DNA from: Strongylocentrotus purpuratus
Taxonomy: Eukaryota > Echinodermata > Echinoidea > Camarodonta > Strongylocentrotidae
Length of the DNA: 64,000 nt
NCBI RefSeq assembly: GCF_000002235.5
Contig: NW_022145611.1
Coordinates: forward strand, 20,706,114 to 20,770,113
Direction: 5' to 3'
The notes beneath the pieces are model-generated. The model saw only the letters and a program-made list of their open reading frames with translations. It had not been told where the DNA came from and ran no database searches. A program made the translations under genes and the position numbers. The stretch's first letter is position 1. Each line of letters starts with the position of its first letter. This document shows positions 23,824 to 35,477 of the stretch, one piece after another.

Positions 23824-24171
23824 TGTCCACACTGATTAAAGAAGGCTGGGGAAGTAAAACCCCATTCAAAAGACTTTTATCAAGAAACTAAAGGATGTCC
23901 CAAAGCCTCTAGGAATGTAGGAGACAGAATTCCATCAGTGGTTTGGGTAATCAGTGTTTAGTTTCTGCATCTACCAACTTTTCGCAGGCAAGCTTTCACC
24001 AAGTCATGTTGACTTTGTCAAGCCAAATGATTTTTTCCCATTGTTCCTTGCTGTCTGCTGCCTACAGATATTTCTTGGCCATCATAAGTGATGAGAATAT
24101 CCAGAATCTTTATTCTCTGTGGAATTAAACTGGTAATCCAGATGGAATAACTTTCATTTTAAAAGTATTAA

Positions 24172-24257
24172 CAGTCAAACCTGCTTTAGTGACCACCTGT
24201 CTACAAAGACCACTTTTTGTGTTTCCTTTGGACGGTCGCTACAGACAGGTTTGACTG
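24172..24257. mobile_element. Short MITE, CAGTCAAACCTG family (copy 1)
   Basis: Ends are CAGTCAAACCTG and CAGGTTTGACTG. The interior carries GTGACCACCTGTCTACAAAG and its partial inverse, ending GGTCGCTACAGACAGG. A second, longer copy is at 52595-52767. The right flank is TA and the left flank AA, so a TA target duplication is possible but not exact. Confidence 0.75.
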
Positions 24258-24329
24258 TACATGTATGTCATTTATTCAGTTCTGAATTGAAGAACAAGTA
24301 TACTTCATACCTTTGTCGGCCGAGGCCCA

Positions 24330-24539
24330 AGGGGGAGGGGGGGGGGGGTATTCTGAAAACGATGTTATCTCAATTGTTTGAATGTCTGGGCCAAGCTGGC
24401 CGTGTTCATGTAAATTTTAAAGAGACATACACGCAAGCACAAATGGTATGTGTTGATTCCGTGCCATTTTAGTTTGTTCAGATAATTAACATAATTTTCC
24501 CTTACATAAAAGATAGCATCGTTTTCAGAATATGGCCCC
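24330..24539. mobile_element. MITE with ATTCTGAAAACGAT ends
   Basis: Left end (24343-24370) and right end (24512-24539) are inverted repeats sharing TATTCTGAAAACGATG and TATCT, after a G-rich or GGGGCC terminus. The target duplication is blurred by the G run. It lies in or just after the EXOSC5 3' UTR. Confidence 0.7.
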
Positions 24540-25232
24540 AGAAGTAAGATTCAAACTCATCCCATCCAATGTAATGTCAAGTAATGAGACTTGACGTAGT
24601 ATGATATCTTGAAGGTAAAGTCATGGATATATATATATATATATACATTTTGTTCCTTTTGCATAGAGATGGCTTAAAAATAAGACAATATAGGCCTTGA
24701 AAGTTATATTCTTGAGGACAAATAAGTCTAAGACAAAGTTTTGGAATAACCATTTAACACATTATTCTCTTGTGAGAAGTCCCAATCGCACTTCATTTTG
24801 TCATTATTTAACATGAATAGAAACTAGAGAATTGCAAGCTTAGAAACAATTTAATAAATAAGATATTCATATCCAGTGAATACATGTTTCATTGTATAAA
24901 TCTATAACATTTGCCCTATTTGCCCCATCAGAAAACGTTGTTTTAAGGTTGTAAATTGAGACATTTAATCTTTTTAAAAATATGGCTAATGCGGTATACT
25001 AAGGACAGTTTGGTAAACTGAATGGTTTTTTTTTTTTACGTGATGGAGACTTGTTAGAGATGTTTAGATGAATTCCTTTTTGTAATAAAGAAAGAAATGT
25101 GATGAATTGAATTGTTTTGTTCTTCAGTCTTCACTTATAAAACAAGATGAATTATACTACATCACCATACCCCCTTTCATTTAGCTAAAGAATTAATTTC
25201 TTGCCATTGGCAAAACATATGCTGCATATCTA

Positions 25233-25416
25233 CCGTGTGAGTCAAAAAAAAAGTTTACATCCAAGCGTGAACACATACCACACAAAAATGGTACCAAATG
25301 ATTTGGGATAAAACACTCTTTCATAAGAGTATAATGTATAATAATTTACTGTTCATAGATCATCTTAAAAATAATTAGCAATTTTCTAGGTGTAAACTTT
25401 TTTTTGACTCGCACTG
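25233..25416. mobile_element. Tc1/mariner-type MITE, 184 bp
   Basis: Inverted ends (left CCGTGTGAGTCAAAAAAAA, right complement CAGTGCGAGTCAAAAAAAA, both continuing GTTTACA) are flanked by TA on both sides (25231-25232 and 25417-25418). This is the standard signature of mariner-family non-autonomous elements. Confidence 0.8.
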
Positions 25417-25617
25417 TAGTGTGATTACAAATATGTCCTACATTTCAAAGGATTCTTCAAAAATCATTGCTCGTGCTACCCTTGATGATGCCTATCCATT
25501 CTTTGGATTGTCTCATTGTTGTATGTAACAAAGCTTCATTCTATTTTAATTGCCCATATCCCACTTTCAAAAGTGCATCAAAGTATACATATTGTCATTG
25601 AATAGTCCCTTCAACTC

Positions 25618-25731
25618 TTCTTCTCTCTCTCTTCACACTATCTCTGTCTCTCCCTTCTCTCTGGCTCTCTCTCTCTCTGTCTCTCTCAATCCCCCTCTCT
25701 CTCTTGCCCTTCTCTCTCTCTCTCTCGCCCT

Positions 25732-25801
<70 letters not shown>

Positions 25802-25806
25802 TTCTT
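25618..25806. repeat. (CT)n microsatellite
   Basis: About 190 bp of nearly pure CT/CTT polypyrimidine sequence with minor interruptions. The 199-codon open frame across it is a low-complexity artefact. Confidence 0.9.
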
Positions 25807-25848
25807 GTTGGACTTATTTGTTTACACTTTTGCCTCCTGTCAAATGAA

Positions 25849-26190
25849 AATTATGTTGAGATGTTTTATGTTATGTTTTTTGTGGGTGAATGTTGTTGTT
25901 GTTGTTTTTTTTTGGGGGGGGGGGCATCCCACTACATTCCAGCCGATGCCCCCACCTCACCCCCTTAAACTCCAAATGACATACCATCAGTACGCAACTC
26001 CAAAATTTTGTCCCTTTTTCCTCAATAGGGAATGCAGGAGTCAAAGGTACTCAAAATGTGATGACCATTTTTTTGTTTTCTTTTATGCTTGTCAGAAATG
26101 TTGTGCCCCCGTTTTTACAAAATCCTTGATTTGCCATCAATATTTTTGAAGTTGGGTTTCGCCCCTCCCTTTGCTATCTTGGTGCTGCCC
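25849..26190 (+). repeat. Dispersed T/G-junction repeat, copy A
   Basis: Shares with copy B (28360-28625) the stretches ATTATGTTGAGAT, TTTTATGTTATG, a T-run to G-run junction, CATCCCACTACATTCCAGCC and ACTCCAAATGACAT. The end near 26190 (GCTGCCCCTG) resembles the CAGGGGC-type terminus of hAT-like elements, but the other end is not identified. Confidence 0.65.
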
Positions 26191-26636
26191 CTGACTGCTG
26201 CAAACTGGACTGCTGTACTCCATTAATGTTATATTCATCAACATGGATTTGTGTTTTTTCCATGATCAGAATTCCCCTTTATTATAAGGTTTCATTAAAT
26301 ACTAAACAAAACAAACAATGGAAAGAAAAGAAAATAACAACAGATAGGTACAGTAATAGCATATACATTTAATACCTATTCAACAAATTTCAGCTTTATA
26401 TTAAATGAAATGTAAATACAAGTTCATGTTATTCACCACCGTGTTCACATATTATTTTCCATTTCTTTTGATAAAGCGCTATTTGTGATTGTGGACACTA
26501 ACTGCATATTATTTTGGTCTACAATTGACTTTTGCTCGGGTGAAAAGTACAATTTATTCTGTCACCTTTTTGTAATGTAAGGCATCACATTATTTGAATT
26601 AAAAACAGAGCAGTAAACTACAGAAATACATTTCAA

Positions 26637-26642
26637 TTTATT
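26637..26642 (-). promoter_or_regulatory. AATAAA poly(A) signal directly after the GH1 stop codon
   Basis: On the minus strand the hexamer AATAAA begins at the very next base after the TGA. If used it gives an extremely short 3' UTR. Other hexamers lie further downstream, for example near 26277. Confidence 0.35.
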
Positions 26643-29600
26643 TCACACAAACAATTTAAAAACCAAGGCGGTAAGACAGACGACGAATGTTGCGCCTTGT
26701 AGACGCGGCGCTGCCGAAAACCCGTTGTCGGCCACTAGTCCCGTCAGCCACTTTGCAGAGTTTTTCTGCGTTCGGGGTCTTTCGGGATCGTCAAAATCTA
26801 CGTAATGAAGTCCGAAGCGCTGGCTGTAACCCGAAGTCCACTCGAAGTTGTCCATGAGTGACCAAGCGAAGTAACCGACAAGGTTCACGCCGTCTTCCTT
26901 GTAAGCTATGAAAGACAGAGGAAGAAAAAAGATGAGGAGTATGACGTTAAAGACAAAACATATTTTAAGTGAAAAGAACACTTATTAAGGGAGCACATGT
27001 CAGAGGTGAAAATTGGCACTTATTAAAAAGAAAAAGGGGCACCTAGCTATCAGATAACAGGGGCATTCATGAGAATGGGAAGGCGCTCTTATTCAAAAGG
27101 ATATGGGGCACTCATCAGAGAGAAAAAGGGGCACTTATTAGAAAGGGAAATAGGCACTTGTCTAAGTAAATGGGGCACCTCTCGGGTTTGAATAGGGGCA
27201 CTCCCCAGAGATGAAAAGGGGCACTAATAAGAATGAATAAGGGGCACTTACTACAAAGGAAAAGAAGAACTTGTTAAAAAAAGGGGTATCTCTCAGATTT
27301 GAAAAGGGGAAATTATCAGAGATGGAAAGGGGCGCTTCTTGTTCCTGAAAAGGAGCACTTATTATGAGGGAAAATAGGCACTTATCAAATTTGAATAGGG
27401 ATATTTATTGGTAATGTGAAAAAGAGTATTTTTGAGATGGCTATTTAATTATAAGAAAACTTTCTTTTTGTATCTACTTGAAAATTTTCCAGCAAGTTTC
27501 CAAAAGTAATATAGTAGGTAATTTACAAGAAATAAACTCCGATGAATAATATGCGGAGGTTTTATCAGATCCTGCATTAATAATAATAATAATAGTTCGT
27601 TCTTTTATAGCGCATTTCAGGACCGCATGCCCTCTCAAAGCGCTTTACACAATGCTAATATCATTACCCTGGTCATCGGATTCAGGCTTATAATATGCGG
27701 AGGTTTCATCAGATCCTGCATTAATAAATAGATATCAGGACATGACTTCCTAGAAGTTAATACCTTTGAGGGCTTCGTTGATGTAAGAGTTGTAAAATGT
27801 GGTCCTTGTGTCATCTTCAAGGTTGAATTCGTCGGGAGTAGAAATGCCATTCTCAGTGATGTAGATGGGGATGTTGTCGTACTCAATCTTGAGCCAGTTT
27901 AAGAGACCTCTTAAACCCCATGGAGCCGGTCGGAGCCAGTCAGAACCAGATGTTGGCCAGTTGTCCGGTTGGTAGCGGTAAACATCCTACACGGGCAAGA
28001 AAAGGAAGCATTATTATTGTGACTTAGTACAGAGGAAATCTTGGGACTTTTGTATCATATCATAATTATAAGACATCAGGCCCATATCCATAAGACTTTC
28101 TTGAATAATTATAACAATATCGCTGAGATTTGGCGCGTGTACCTAGATCTTTAGATAATATTTTTTCCTTCATTAATGAACTATCAAAAAAGGTAAATTC
28201 GTAGATTTGTGACCACCATTTGTACGTCCATTGAGAAACCAATGCCAGGAATGGCTGGATGAACTATAGTGGCATGAACGGCCTGCCATAATTCAAGTCT
28301 AATTTAAGTCGATCTTGGTCATTGTGAACCAAAAAAAATGTTTAAACAAACTTATGAACATTATGTTGAGATATTTTATGTTATGTTTTTTTTCTTTGGG
28401 TTGTTTTTGTTTGTTTGTTTGTTGTTGTTGTTTTGTTTTTTGTTTTTTGTTTTTTTTTTGGGGGGGGGGGGGCACATCCCACTACATTCCAGCCTATGCC
28501 CCACCCCACCTCCTTGAACTCCAAATGACATGCCATAAGTACACAACTCCGAAATTGTGTCCCCTTTTTGTCCTCAATAAGGAATTCGGGAGTCAAGGGC
28601 ACTCAAATACCCCCCGGTATGCAACAAGCCTAATAACCTAGCTATCATCAGGTTCTTACCTGGTCACCCTCGTAGTTGGGATCTCCTGCAGGTTCAATGC
28701 GATGTCTGCACACTGTCGTGGTGTAGCTGTTCAAGCCAAAGAAGTCTCCGGTCCCCTTGATGTACTGCTTCTCCTCTTCGGTGAACACTGGTAGACGGGA
28801 CTCGGCGAGGCCCTGCTCCTGACTCTTGTTACCGACTTGCCACTTCATGACGTCGGGATAGTCGCCATTCTTTAAAATTGGGTGCGCAAACCTATATAGA
28901 CAAAAATAATGACAATTAAGATTTGGCTCTAATATTATTTTATGGGAAGGCGAGGTTTTCAAAAAAATGGACCACCGTGTGGGGGGGGGGGGGATATAAT
29001 TAGGTGAGAGAGAAAGAGAGAGAGAGAGAGCGCGCGGGGGAGATGGAGAAAGGGAGCGTGTAGAAGATAACAGTTTGATAGTTTCCACACCCCCTTCCAA
29101 TCATCCGCCCCATAGCGTCCCCATGGTTTGACCAACCAACGCCACCGTTTTCCTGGTCAAGGAAATCATCCGAGTCTGATTCCATGATAAGGAAACATTT
29201 TTTTTTTTTTTTTGGGGGGGGGGGGGTCTGAATGCTTACCATCCTGCAGTGAACTGCATGTATCTGTCAGCAGCCGCTACATCCACCTCTTTATCGGGGA
29301 ACTCCGGCATTCCAAAGTCGGTACTAAGGGTAATGGAGACCTTACCGCCATACTGAGGGAAGTAGTTAGCCCTGTAAGTGTTGTATGCCTTGGCATGGGC
29401 CTTGATGATGGTGTGGGCGGCACGGTAAGGGGCGTAGCCAGGACTGTAGACACCAGGGGCGAACACCCCTATTCCATAACCGAGCCAGGTCACCACGTAT
29501 GGTTCGTTGAATGTGATCCAGAGGTTTACCTGATAATTATGAGGGGTGAAAATGAGTGTGAGGGCACTTTTTTATTGAGTGGCGTATTTAAGTTTCTCCT

Positions 29601-31724
29601 TTGGGATGGTACATTTACAAATTAAAAAAAATAAAAAATAACATAATGATCCGGGGGCGGGGGTCACGGTTTCCCTCCCCTGGCCAAAAAAATAGGTTGA
29701 AAAAGTAACCTTAACTTTTACCTTTACAAAAAAAGGAAAGAAGACGGGCCCCTCCCCTGTTTTTGTTGCTCAAAGGAGGGGGTGGGGGGTTGTTGAGTAA
29801 AAATAAAAATAGAGCTCCATGCCCCCCCCCTCCCCTCTCCCGTCTATTCGGCCAGCCGACTGAGTCGCCGCTAAATATTTTCTTGGGCCCCTCCCTCGCC
29901 GCCGGCTGGATCCGCCCCTGTAACATGGGGCAATACCCCTATACCCCTCCCTTGCATTCTCCACTATGGTGATCAAGACCTAGTCCCATGAAACAGTGAG
30001 GTGCATTCATTGGCGTATAATATAGGGGTTGCAGAGGGGGAAGGTTCACCGGGCGGCACTTGAAGGGGCGCGCAAAAGATGCAAAACTAAAGAGGGGGAA
30101 TGGGAAGTAGAAATTTCAGTAGGATTTTATGTAACTAAGAAATAGAGTTTTAGAAGCAATTGAAATGCGAAAGTTTGCTAAAGCTCGGATCATTTTACGC
30201 CCCGTGGTATAATATGTAGTGCCTATAACTTATGTTTTTTTAAGTCAGTTTTGCATTCTAACTCACTCTGCATTGCTTCAAAGCATATCGATATCAGAAT
30301 CTTGATGGATAAACGATAACGTGCATAAATTAGAGTTTTCAAAGGTTCAACCTGCGAATTTTTTTCCAAAATCCAAGCTAATTCATAGCTAAATCCCTCG
30401 AATATAATTCGTTAAATATGCATCCCGGACGTCGGAAGAAGTCAAATACAATTTGTCAATGTCCAGTTGCTGTGCCATTTTATGAACTTTGGTTACCAAC
30501 ACGGGTTAATTTATTTAGTGAAAAGCGAGGAAATCTGGTTTATCATGTTTGAGCGCAATGTTGATGTTTGTCCCTGGTGTTCCATTCCCTATAACGTGGC
30601 TGGATGTATCTTACAAACTTAAACATGAACTTTAGGTCTTTACAATGTGACATAACGTTTACATTTCAAACACTGCGAGATACTAATGATAATGATGCTT
30701 TGTTCTCACAAACAATCTTTTTTGGAGACGTTCATTTCTCGGGAGAAGCATCATCATGAGAACTATCGCGTTGATTGTATTTTTAAGTGTGAATTGATAA
30801 CTTTTTCAGAGATTAAATATTTACTCATCTACAAGTAAATACTTGAACCCATCCATCACCAATGCAACTGTAATGCGTGTTTAATTTTGTCAAAAGTGCT
30901 TTGTGCAAGCCGCAGCCACAATGTGACTTAATCTATCTATCAATCATTCTCTCTTTCTTTATATTTCCCACTTCCTTTTCCTTGAAATACTGGGTACAAA
31001 ATGTTTCATGAGGGTAATTATGTATCCTCTCAAATCTATTTCTATTTTTTTTATTTAAAATCCCAACTCGGTTAATAATTTGCCAATTTTGAAGAATTAT
31101 TCTATAATGTTGACTCTAATTGGGACAATATATTACCCAAGGATAAAGAAAATCCCCGAATTTTGTTAGATACATAATTGATTGATTTCGTGCTGAGCAA
31201 ACTGTTACCCAATATTTTTAAGAATGATGCATGTTCTGAAACGTTCTGGTAATTCCCCGGGGGTTCTTTAAACATTTCATATAAACTTTTCTTGTGCATC
31301 ATGAAGATTGTATATGCTAATTAACGGAGGCGTTACGTCAATATACCTATTCCGGAAAGTTATAATAATTATATCCCACATTTTCTTTACGCGATTTATG
31401 AAATGGGGTCGTTAATACTTTATAGTTCTGGTACATTCAAGGAGAGACGGTTATGAAGACGAAGCTATGTACTAGTATATGGTAGGCAGAACATAGTTAT
31501 TGGCTAAAATGATTATTGTGATGAATTACATCCATAAAATGGAAAATGTATATAGAGAGTGCAAAGTTACGTACGTGTGATTTGGGCATTATCAATTCAG
31601 TCATCTGACATGTCATATTTTCATTATTTTGTTAGTCAACATTATTATCAGAAAAATAGTTTAATCCAGTTGGTGTTCAAGCACAGGGTGGTACATTATT
31701 TTATTGCTCATTAAAGCTTCTCTC

Positions 31725-31772
<48 letters not shown>

Positions 31773-33216
31773 ACTCGCGCTCTCTTTCTTTCTCTCTCTT
31801 TTTCTCCTTCCCTCCCTCTCTCAATACAATAGGGATTTCTTAATATCTGTCGTCGATTCAATTTTGTTTGTGATAATATATTATCCTAATTATCAACCTC
31901 TGATAATATTATTATGGTATGACATTATTCATATACCTGGCAACCACTAATGTATTCGCAATCTGACTATTGAAATACATTTATTCTTAACAGATGAATC
32001 ATGAAATCATTATTATCGAGGCACTTTACAAAGACGAATGCATTATATTAATTTTGGTTACATTACGAAAATGGTCTATATAATCCAATGACCGGGGTAA
32101 CAATATTAAAAGTGCAATGTAAAGCGCTTATAGAATAAGCGCTAATTAAATGTGACTATATCAATGATCATCATGGAACCACTTTATTAAACATAATGCG
32201 CCGCTTTGCATAAGTTCAAAAATAATTTGCAAGTATTTATGTTATAAATCACTCTATAAATCCGCTTTTTCATGATCATAGAACAAATAAAAACTGTGTC
32301 GGTTGGAGATTTTTTAGGGGGATCCATCAAGAAGATGTCGAATATTATCGAAATTTTAATGTTTTTCAAAAGGGATACAATTATTTATATATGCTAACAA
32401 TAACAATGAATATGCACGTAGATGTTCCGAATAGGAATGTTCCCTGCAGCTATTTCGTAACCACTAACACCTCCCTCCAACAAACAAACACAAATACAAT
32501 AATAATGATTAATAAAAAAAATTAAAAAAATAAAAAAATAGTGATAACAATGATACTAATAGTAGTAATAATGATGATAATAATAAAAAATGAAGCCCAT
32601 TATTCTCCCTTAATACCTTAGAGGCATATTCGTTGAAGCACAGGTTTGCGTAGTCGTTGAACAAATCGGTCAATGTGTCGTTTTCCCATCCGCCGTAATC
32701 ATCCTGCAAGACCTGAGGAAGATCCCAGTGATAGAGGGTGACCACGGGCTCGATGTCGTTGGCGAGGAGCTCGTCGATGAGGTTGGTATAGTAGTCCAAG
32801 CCAGCCTGATTAACGCCCCCGGCGAGTGTCCCCTTGGGCAACACCCTCGGCCAGGAGATCGAGAAGCGGTAATGGGTCAGTCCGATGGCCTTCACCAGCT
32901 GGATGTCCTCGGAATACTTGTGGTAGCTGTCGCAGGCGACGTCGCCGTTTTGATTTTCGAAGATCCGACCGTTGTGTGAAAAGGTGTCCCAGATGCTCTC
33001 GCCCTTGCCGTCCTCATCCCATCCGCCTTCGACTTGGTAGGCGGAGGTGGCCGAACCCCAGGCGAAGTCGTCGGAAAACGTCCCCGTGATCAAGGTGTCG
33101 CGTTCGGGATCATTGAAGACATCGGGGTAGGAATATTCCCCGCTGGCAAGATGTAGAGATAGGACTGTCAAGATAATGAAAAGACTGCTCTGTATGTCTT
33201 TACGATGGGCAGCCAT
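26643..33216 (-). CDS. Glycoside hydrolase family 1 beta-glucosidase (lactase/klotho-like), secreted, probably GPI-anchored
   Basis: Five exons on the minus strand: 32617-33216, 29240-29529, 28660-28891, 27764-27986, 26643-26905. Phases agree and the product is 535 aa, one complete GH1 domain. Residues 1-26 are a signal peptide. [18 protein letters not shown] (about 49-66) is the GH1 N-terminal signature. TFNEP carries the acid/base Glu209 and ITENG the nucleophile Glu419, 210 residues apart as expected. [13 protein letters not shown] is the conserved aglycone-side loop. Unlike the klothos, both catalytic residues are kept, so the enzyme should be active on beta-glucosides or galactosides in the gut lumen or at the cell surface. 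The C-terminus is a small-residue stretch then a hydrophobic tail ([16 protein letters not shown]), suggesting a GPI-attachment signal; a plain membrane anchor is the alternative. Introns are rich in MITEs, SINEs and a minisatellite. Confidence 0.92.
26990..27420. repeat. Diverged minisatellite (GGGGCACTTATTAGAA-type) in GH1 intron 4
   Basis: About fourteen loosely repeated units of 25-35 bp built on AAAGGGGCACTTATTAGAAA or AGGGGCACTCATCAGAGA. The same unit fills the hAT-like element at 35478-36432. No transposon ends are visible around this copy. Confidence 0.75.
27585..27689 (-). mobile_element. 5'-truncated SINE with long target duplication
   Basis: The minus strand shows a SINE 3' part (GACCAGGGTAATGATATTAG, AAAGCGCTTTGAGAGG, GCGCTATAAAAGAACG) and an (ATT)n tail. 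It is bracketed by a direct repeat of about 38 bp (27546-27584 and 27690-27728) with one mismatch, best read as the target-site duplication of this insertion. Confidence 0.75.
28360..28625 (+). repeat. Dispersed T/G-junction repeat, copy B
   Basis: Same family and orientation as 25849-26190. It lies in GH1 intron 3, antisense to the gene, just downstream of the exon at 28660-28891. A (TTTG)n-like stretch precedes the T10G13 junction at 28450-28472. Confidence 0.65.
29649..29920. mobile_element. hAT-like MITE remnant in GH1 intron 2
   Basis: The right end, read on the minus strand, is CAGGGGCGGATCCAGCCGGC, a typical hAT-type terminus. The left end (GATCCGGGGGCGGGGGTC) looks like a worn inverse of it. 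G/C homopolymers fill the middle. No clear 8-bp duplication is seen. Confidence 0.5.
31716..31800. repeat. (CT)n microsatellite
   Basis: About 55 bp of pure CT followed by an interrupted pyrimidine tract, in GH1 intron 2. Confidence 0.9.
31935..32080. mobile_element. Half-copy of the 3641-3958 MITE family
   Basis: Shares, in order, GCAATCTGACTATT, GAAATACA-TTATT, ACAGATGAAT, GAGGCACTTT and CATTACGAAAATGG with the element in DHX57 intron 3. The other arm appears to be missing. It is directly followed by a SINE tail. Confidence 0.65.
32086..32150 (+). mobile_element. SINE 3' fragment
   Basis: TCCAATGACCGGGGTAACAA, then AAAGCGCTT and AAGCGCTA, is nearly the same as the 3' part of the SINE at 44163-44525 (about 44429-44495). 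Confidence 0.65.
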
Positions 33217-35477
33217 GTTTGGTCATCACCATTCACCAAACCAACCATAAATCGTTAAAATTATATCGTGGAAAAAGCCCTGAATGCATGGACTTGAATT
33301 GACTTATGGGATGTTTTCCTGCAAGCTTTGACCTTTTATAGCTCAGACAGGTTACATAATGATAAAACACTATTGACATTGAAGAGGGGGAGTATCCCGA
33401 ATAAACATACTCCATTAAGTAACCCCAAACTACTTGTATGTTGAAATCTTATCAAACAAACTCATACAGAGTGCAGTTGCCACCAGTATATAGAGCTTAC
33501 CTAGATAAATGATCTGATATAAACTTGCAAGAACACCAGGTAAATATAATACGAATCCACAAAAGTGTGTGTGCTGTGGGCTATAACTTAAATGGATGAT
33601 CAGGAAAATACATTCTTCCCCTATCCATCCATCTCAAATTCTTCCTTTCAGTTGTATTTACTTCTGTGTTGTTCTTTCCATCGTAGCAGTAAAATGTGAA
33701 AAATGAAACAATCCATTATACCCATGCATATAACTTTGTTTCTCGAATCGTTTAAAAAAGAACCTACGAAATACTAAATAAAGTCTGCCATGATTATTTT
33801 TTAATCGTTTCCCACCACATTTTGTTTTAGAAAAAAATTTTGTTATCTTCTATTTTGTCTTATATATTGTCCCCTTTGAACCTGCATTATTATGTTGGTG
33901 TACAATTCAGGTTAATAACACTTTGGAAGGTTTGTAATTTACAATGTTGCGAAGAGTATAACCCAGCGTTAAAAATTGAAAATTTATATGAGTTTTGGAC
34001 ACAATCATCAAATGAATTGAAAATTTCTGTCTCGATTGTTTGCCCTATTGCCCCGTGACTAATCATTATTTTTTGGTGTTATATATATTCTACTAGTTTT
34101 TAAATTATATTTACAAGGGATGAGAGAAGGCGGTTCCATTCTACGTGGTCGAAATACATTTTCAAAATACAATCAAACGTTTGAGCAAATCATGTGGAGA
34201 AACATGTTACAACATGATTATGCTAGTAGATGATTCGTTATTCTACATCGGATTGTCTTTCTTTCGTAAAAACTGAGAAGGTTCAAACTTCAGTTTGTTT
34301 ACAAAGAAAAAAAACATCAACAATTCGATCCATGCTTTTGAATGTATAAAAATGTCAAAAAATACGTGACTATACAATTAAATTTAATTCAATAAACATT
34401 TGTTTTCTTCATATTATAATCAAATAGAACATAAAGTTGCCATGAAATATATATTTGCATTGTAGGAAGGGGGCGAAATTTACTAAAAACATGGGGATTG
34501 TTGCTGGGGTCGCCCTAACAAAACAAAAAATATAAATGACATAATAATTATAATCTACTTAAAATAATTATACAAATAGAGAAAGCTAATTATGAGAAGA
34601 GGGAAATGGGGAGAGGGAGGACACTCAAACAAACATTATTGAAAAAGGAGAAAACAACTGATTTAATATTCGCTAAAAACAATATTTTACAAACATTACA
34701 TTTTTTATAGCACGGGTAAATGTAGGAAGTGAAAGAGTTTTGGACCATTTGAACGATTTTCTTTTGTTGAGACGAGACTGTTTTATGTCTGGGAATATAA
34801 ATGTTTCTTATACAGACTTTGTATAGGGTGGTCATATGTACATGTACATCAAGATTAAAATCAAATAAAACAGGATTTTTTTATAGAAGGATTGAAAATA
34901 ATGTATAGACAAGATATTTCTGCTAAGAATTTCCACTTTGATATGAGAATGTTAAAAATAATAATGTTTTAGCAGTGTATCACAATGAATGCAGCTAAAA
35001 TGCAAATCGCCCTCTGCAATCCCCTCCTCCAATTGAACTTATGTTTGACTGTTCACAACAACCACCTTTGGCTTTTAATCAAATCATCACCATATAAACT
35101 TCTTTTTATTAATTTGTCACCAAACCTATATTTGTTGATAGATAATTCTGAAATAAATAGGATTGTAATGTTCAGAGGAAAGTCACTTGAAGGACGTTTG
35201 ATGTTCCTAGATCTGGGCCAGTGTCAAAATAAATGACACAGTGAGTGTTCTTGAAAAGAAGCCGATAACAGTCGAGTACACAAGATAACGATTTGTATAG
35301 GATTGAAGTTCAAAAGAAGAAGAATCGGATGACATAAAATGAAACGTGACGTCACTTGGGCTATACACGTCGGTTTAGTAAATTTTAAAGAAAAGTGATG
35401 AGAAGGCCCGAGAGGCGGACGCGAGGGTCTTGTGGGCTTTGTTGGCATAGCACAATATTGACAATGATAATATAAAT

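Larger units (their letters stand above)
23824..26642. other. Region between the convergent EXOSC5 and GH1 genes
   Basis: Contains the EXOSC5 3' UTR (possible poly(A) hexamers ATTAAA near 24123 and AATAAA at 25084-25089), three MITEs, a long CT microsatellite and one copy of a dispersed T/G-junction repeat, all listed separately. No exon-like sequence is seen. Confidence 0.6.

Noticed and set aside
25550-26149. 199-codon open frame
   Set aside because: Mostly translated (CT)n microsatellite and T/G junction; no coding signal.
32826-33089. Plus-strand open frame rich in arginine
   Set aside because: Shadow of GH1 exon 1 on the opposite strand.
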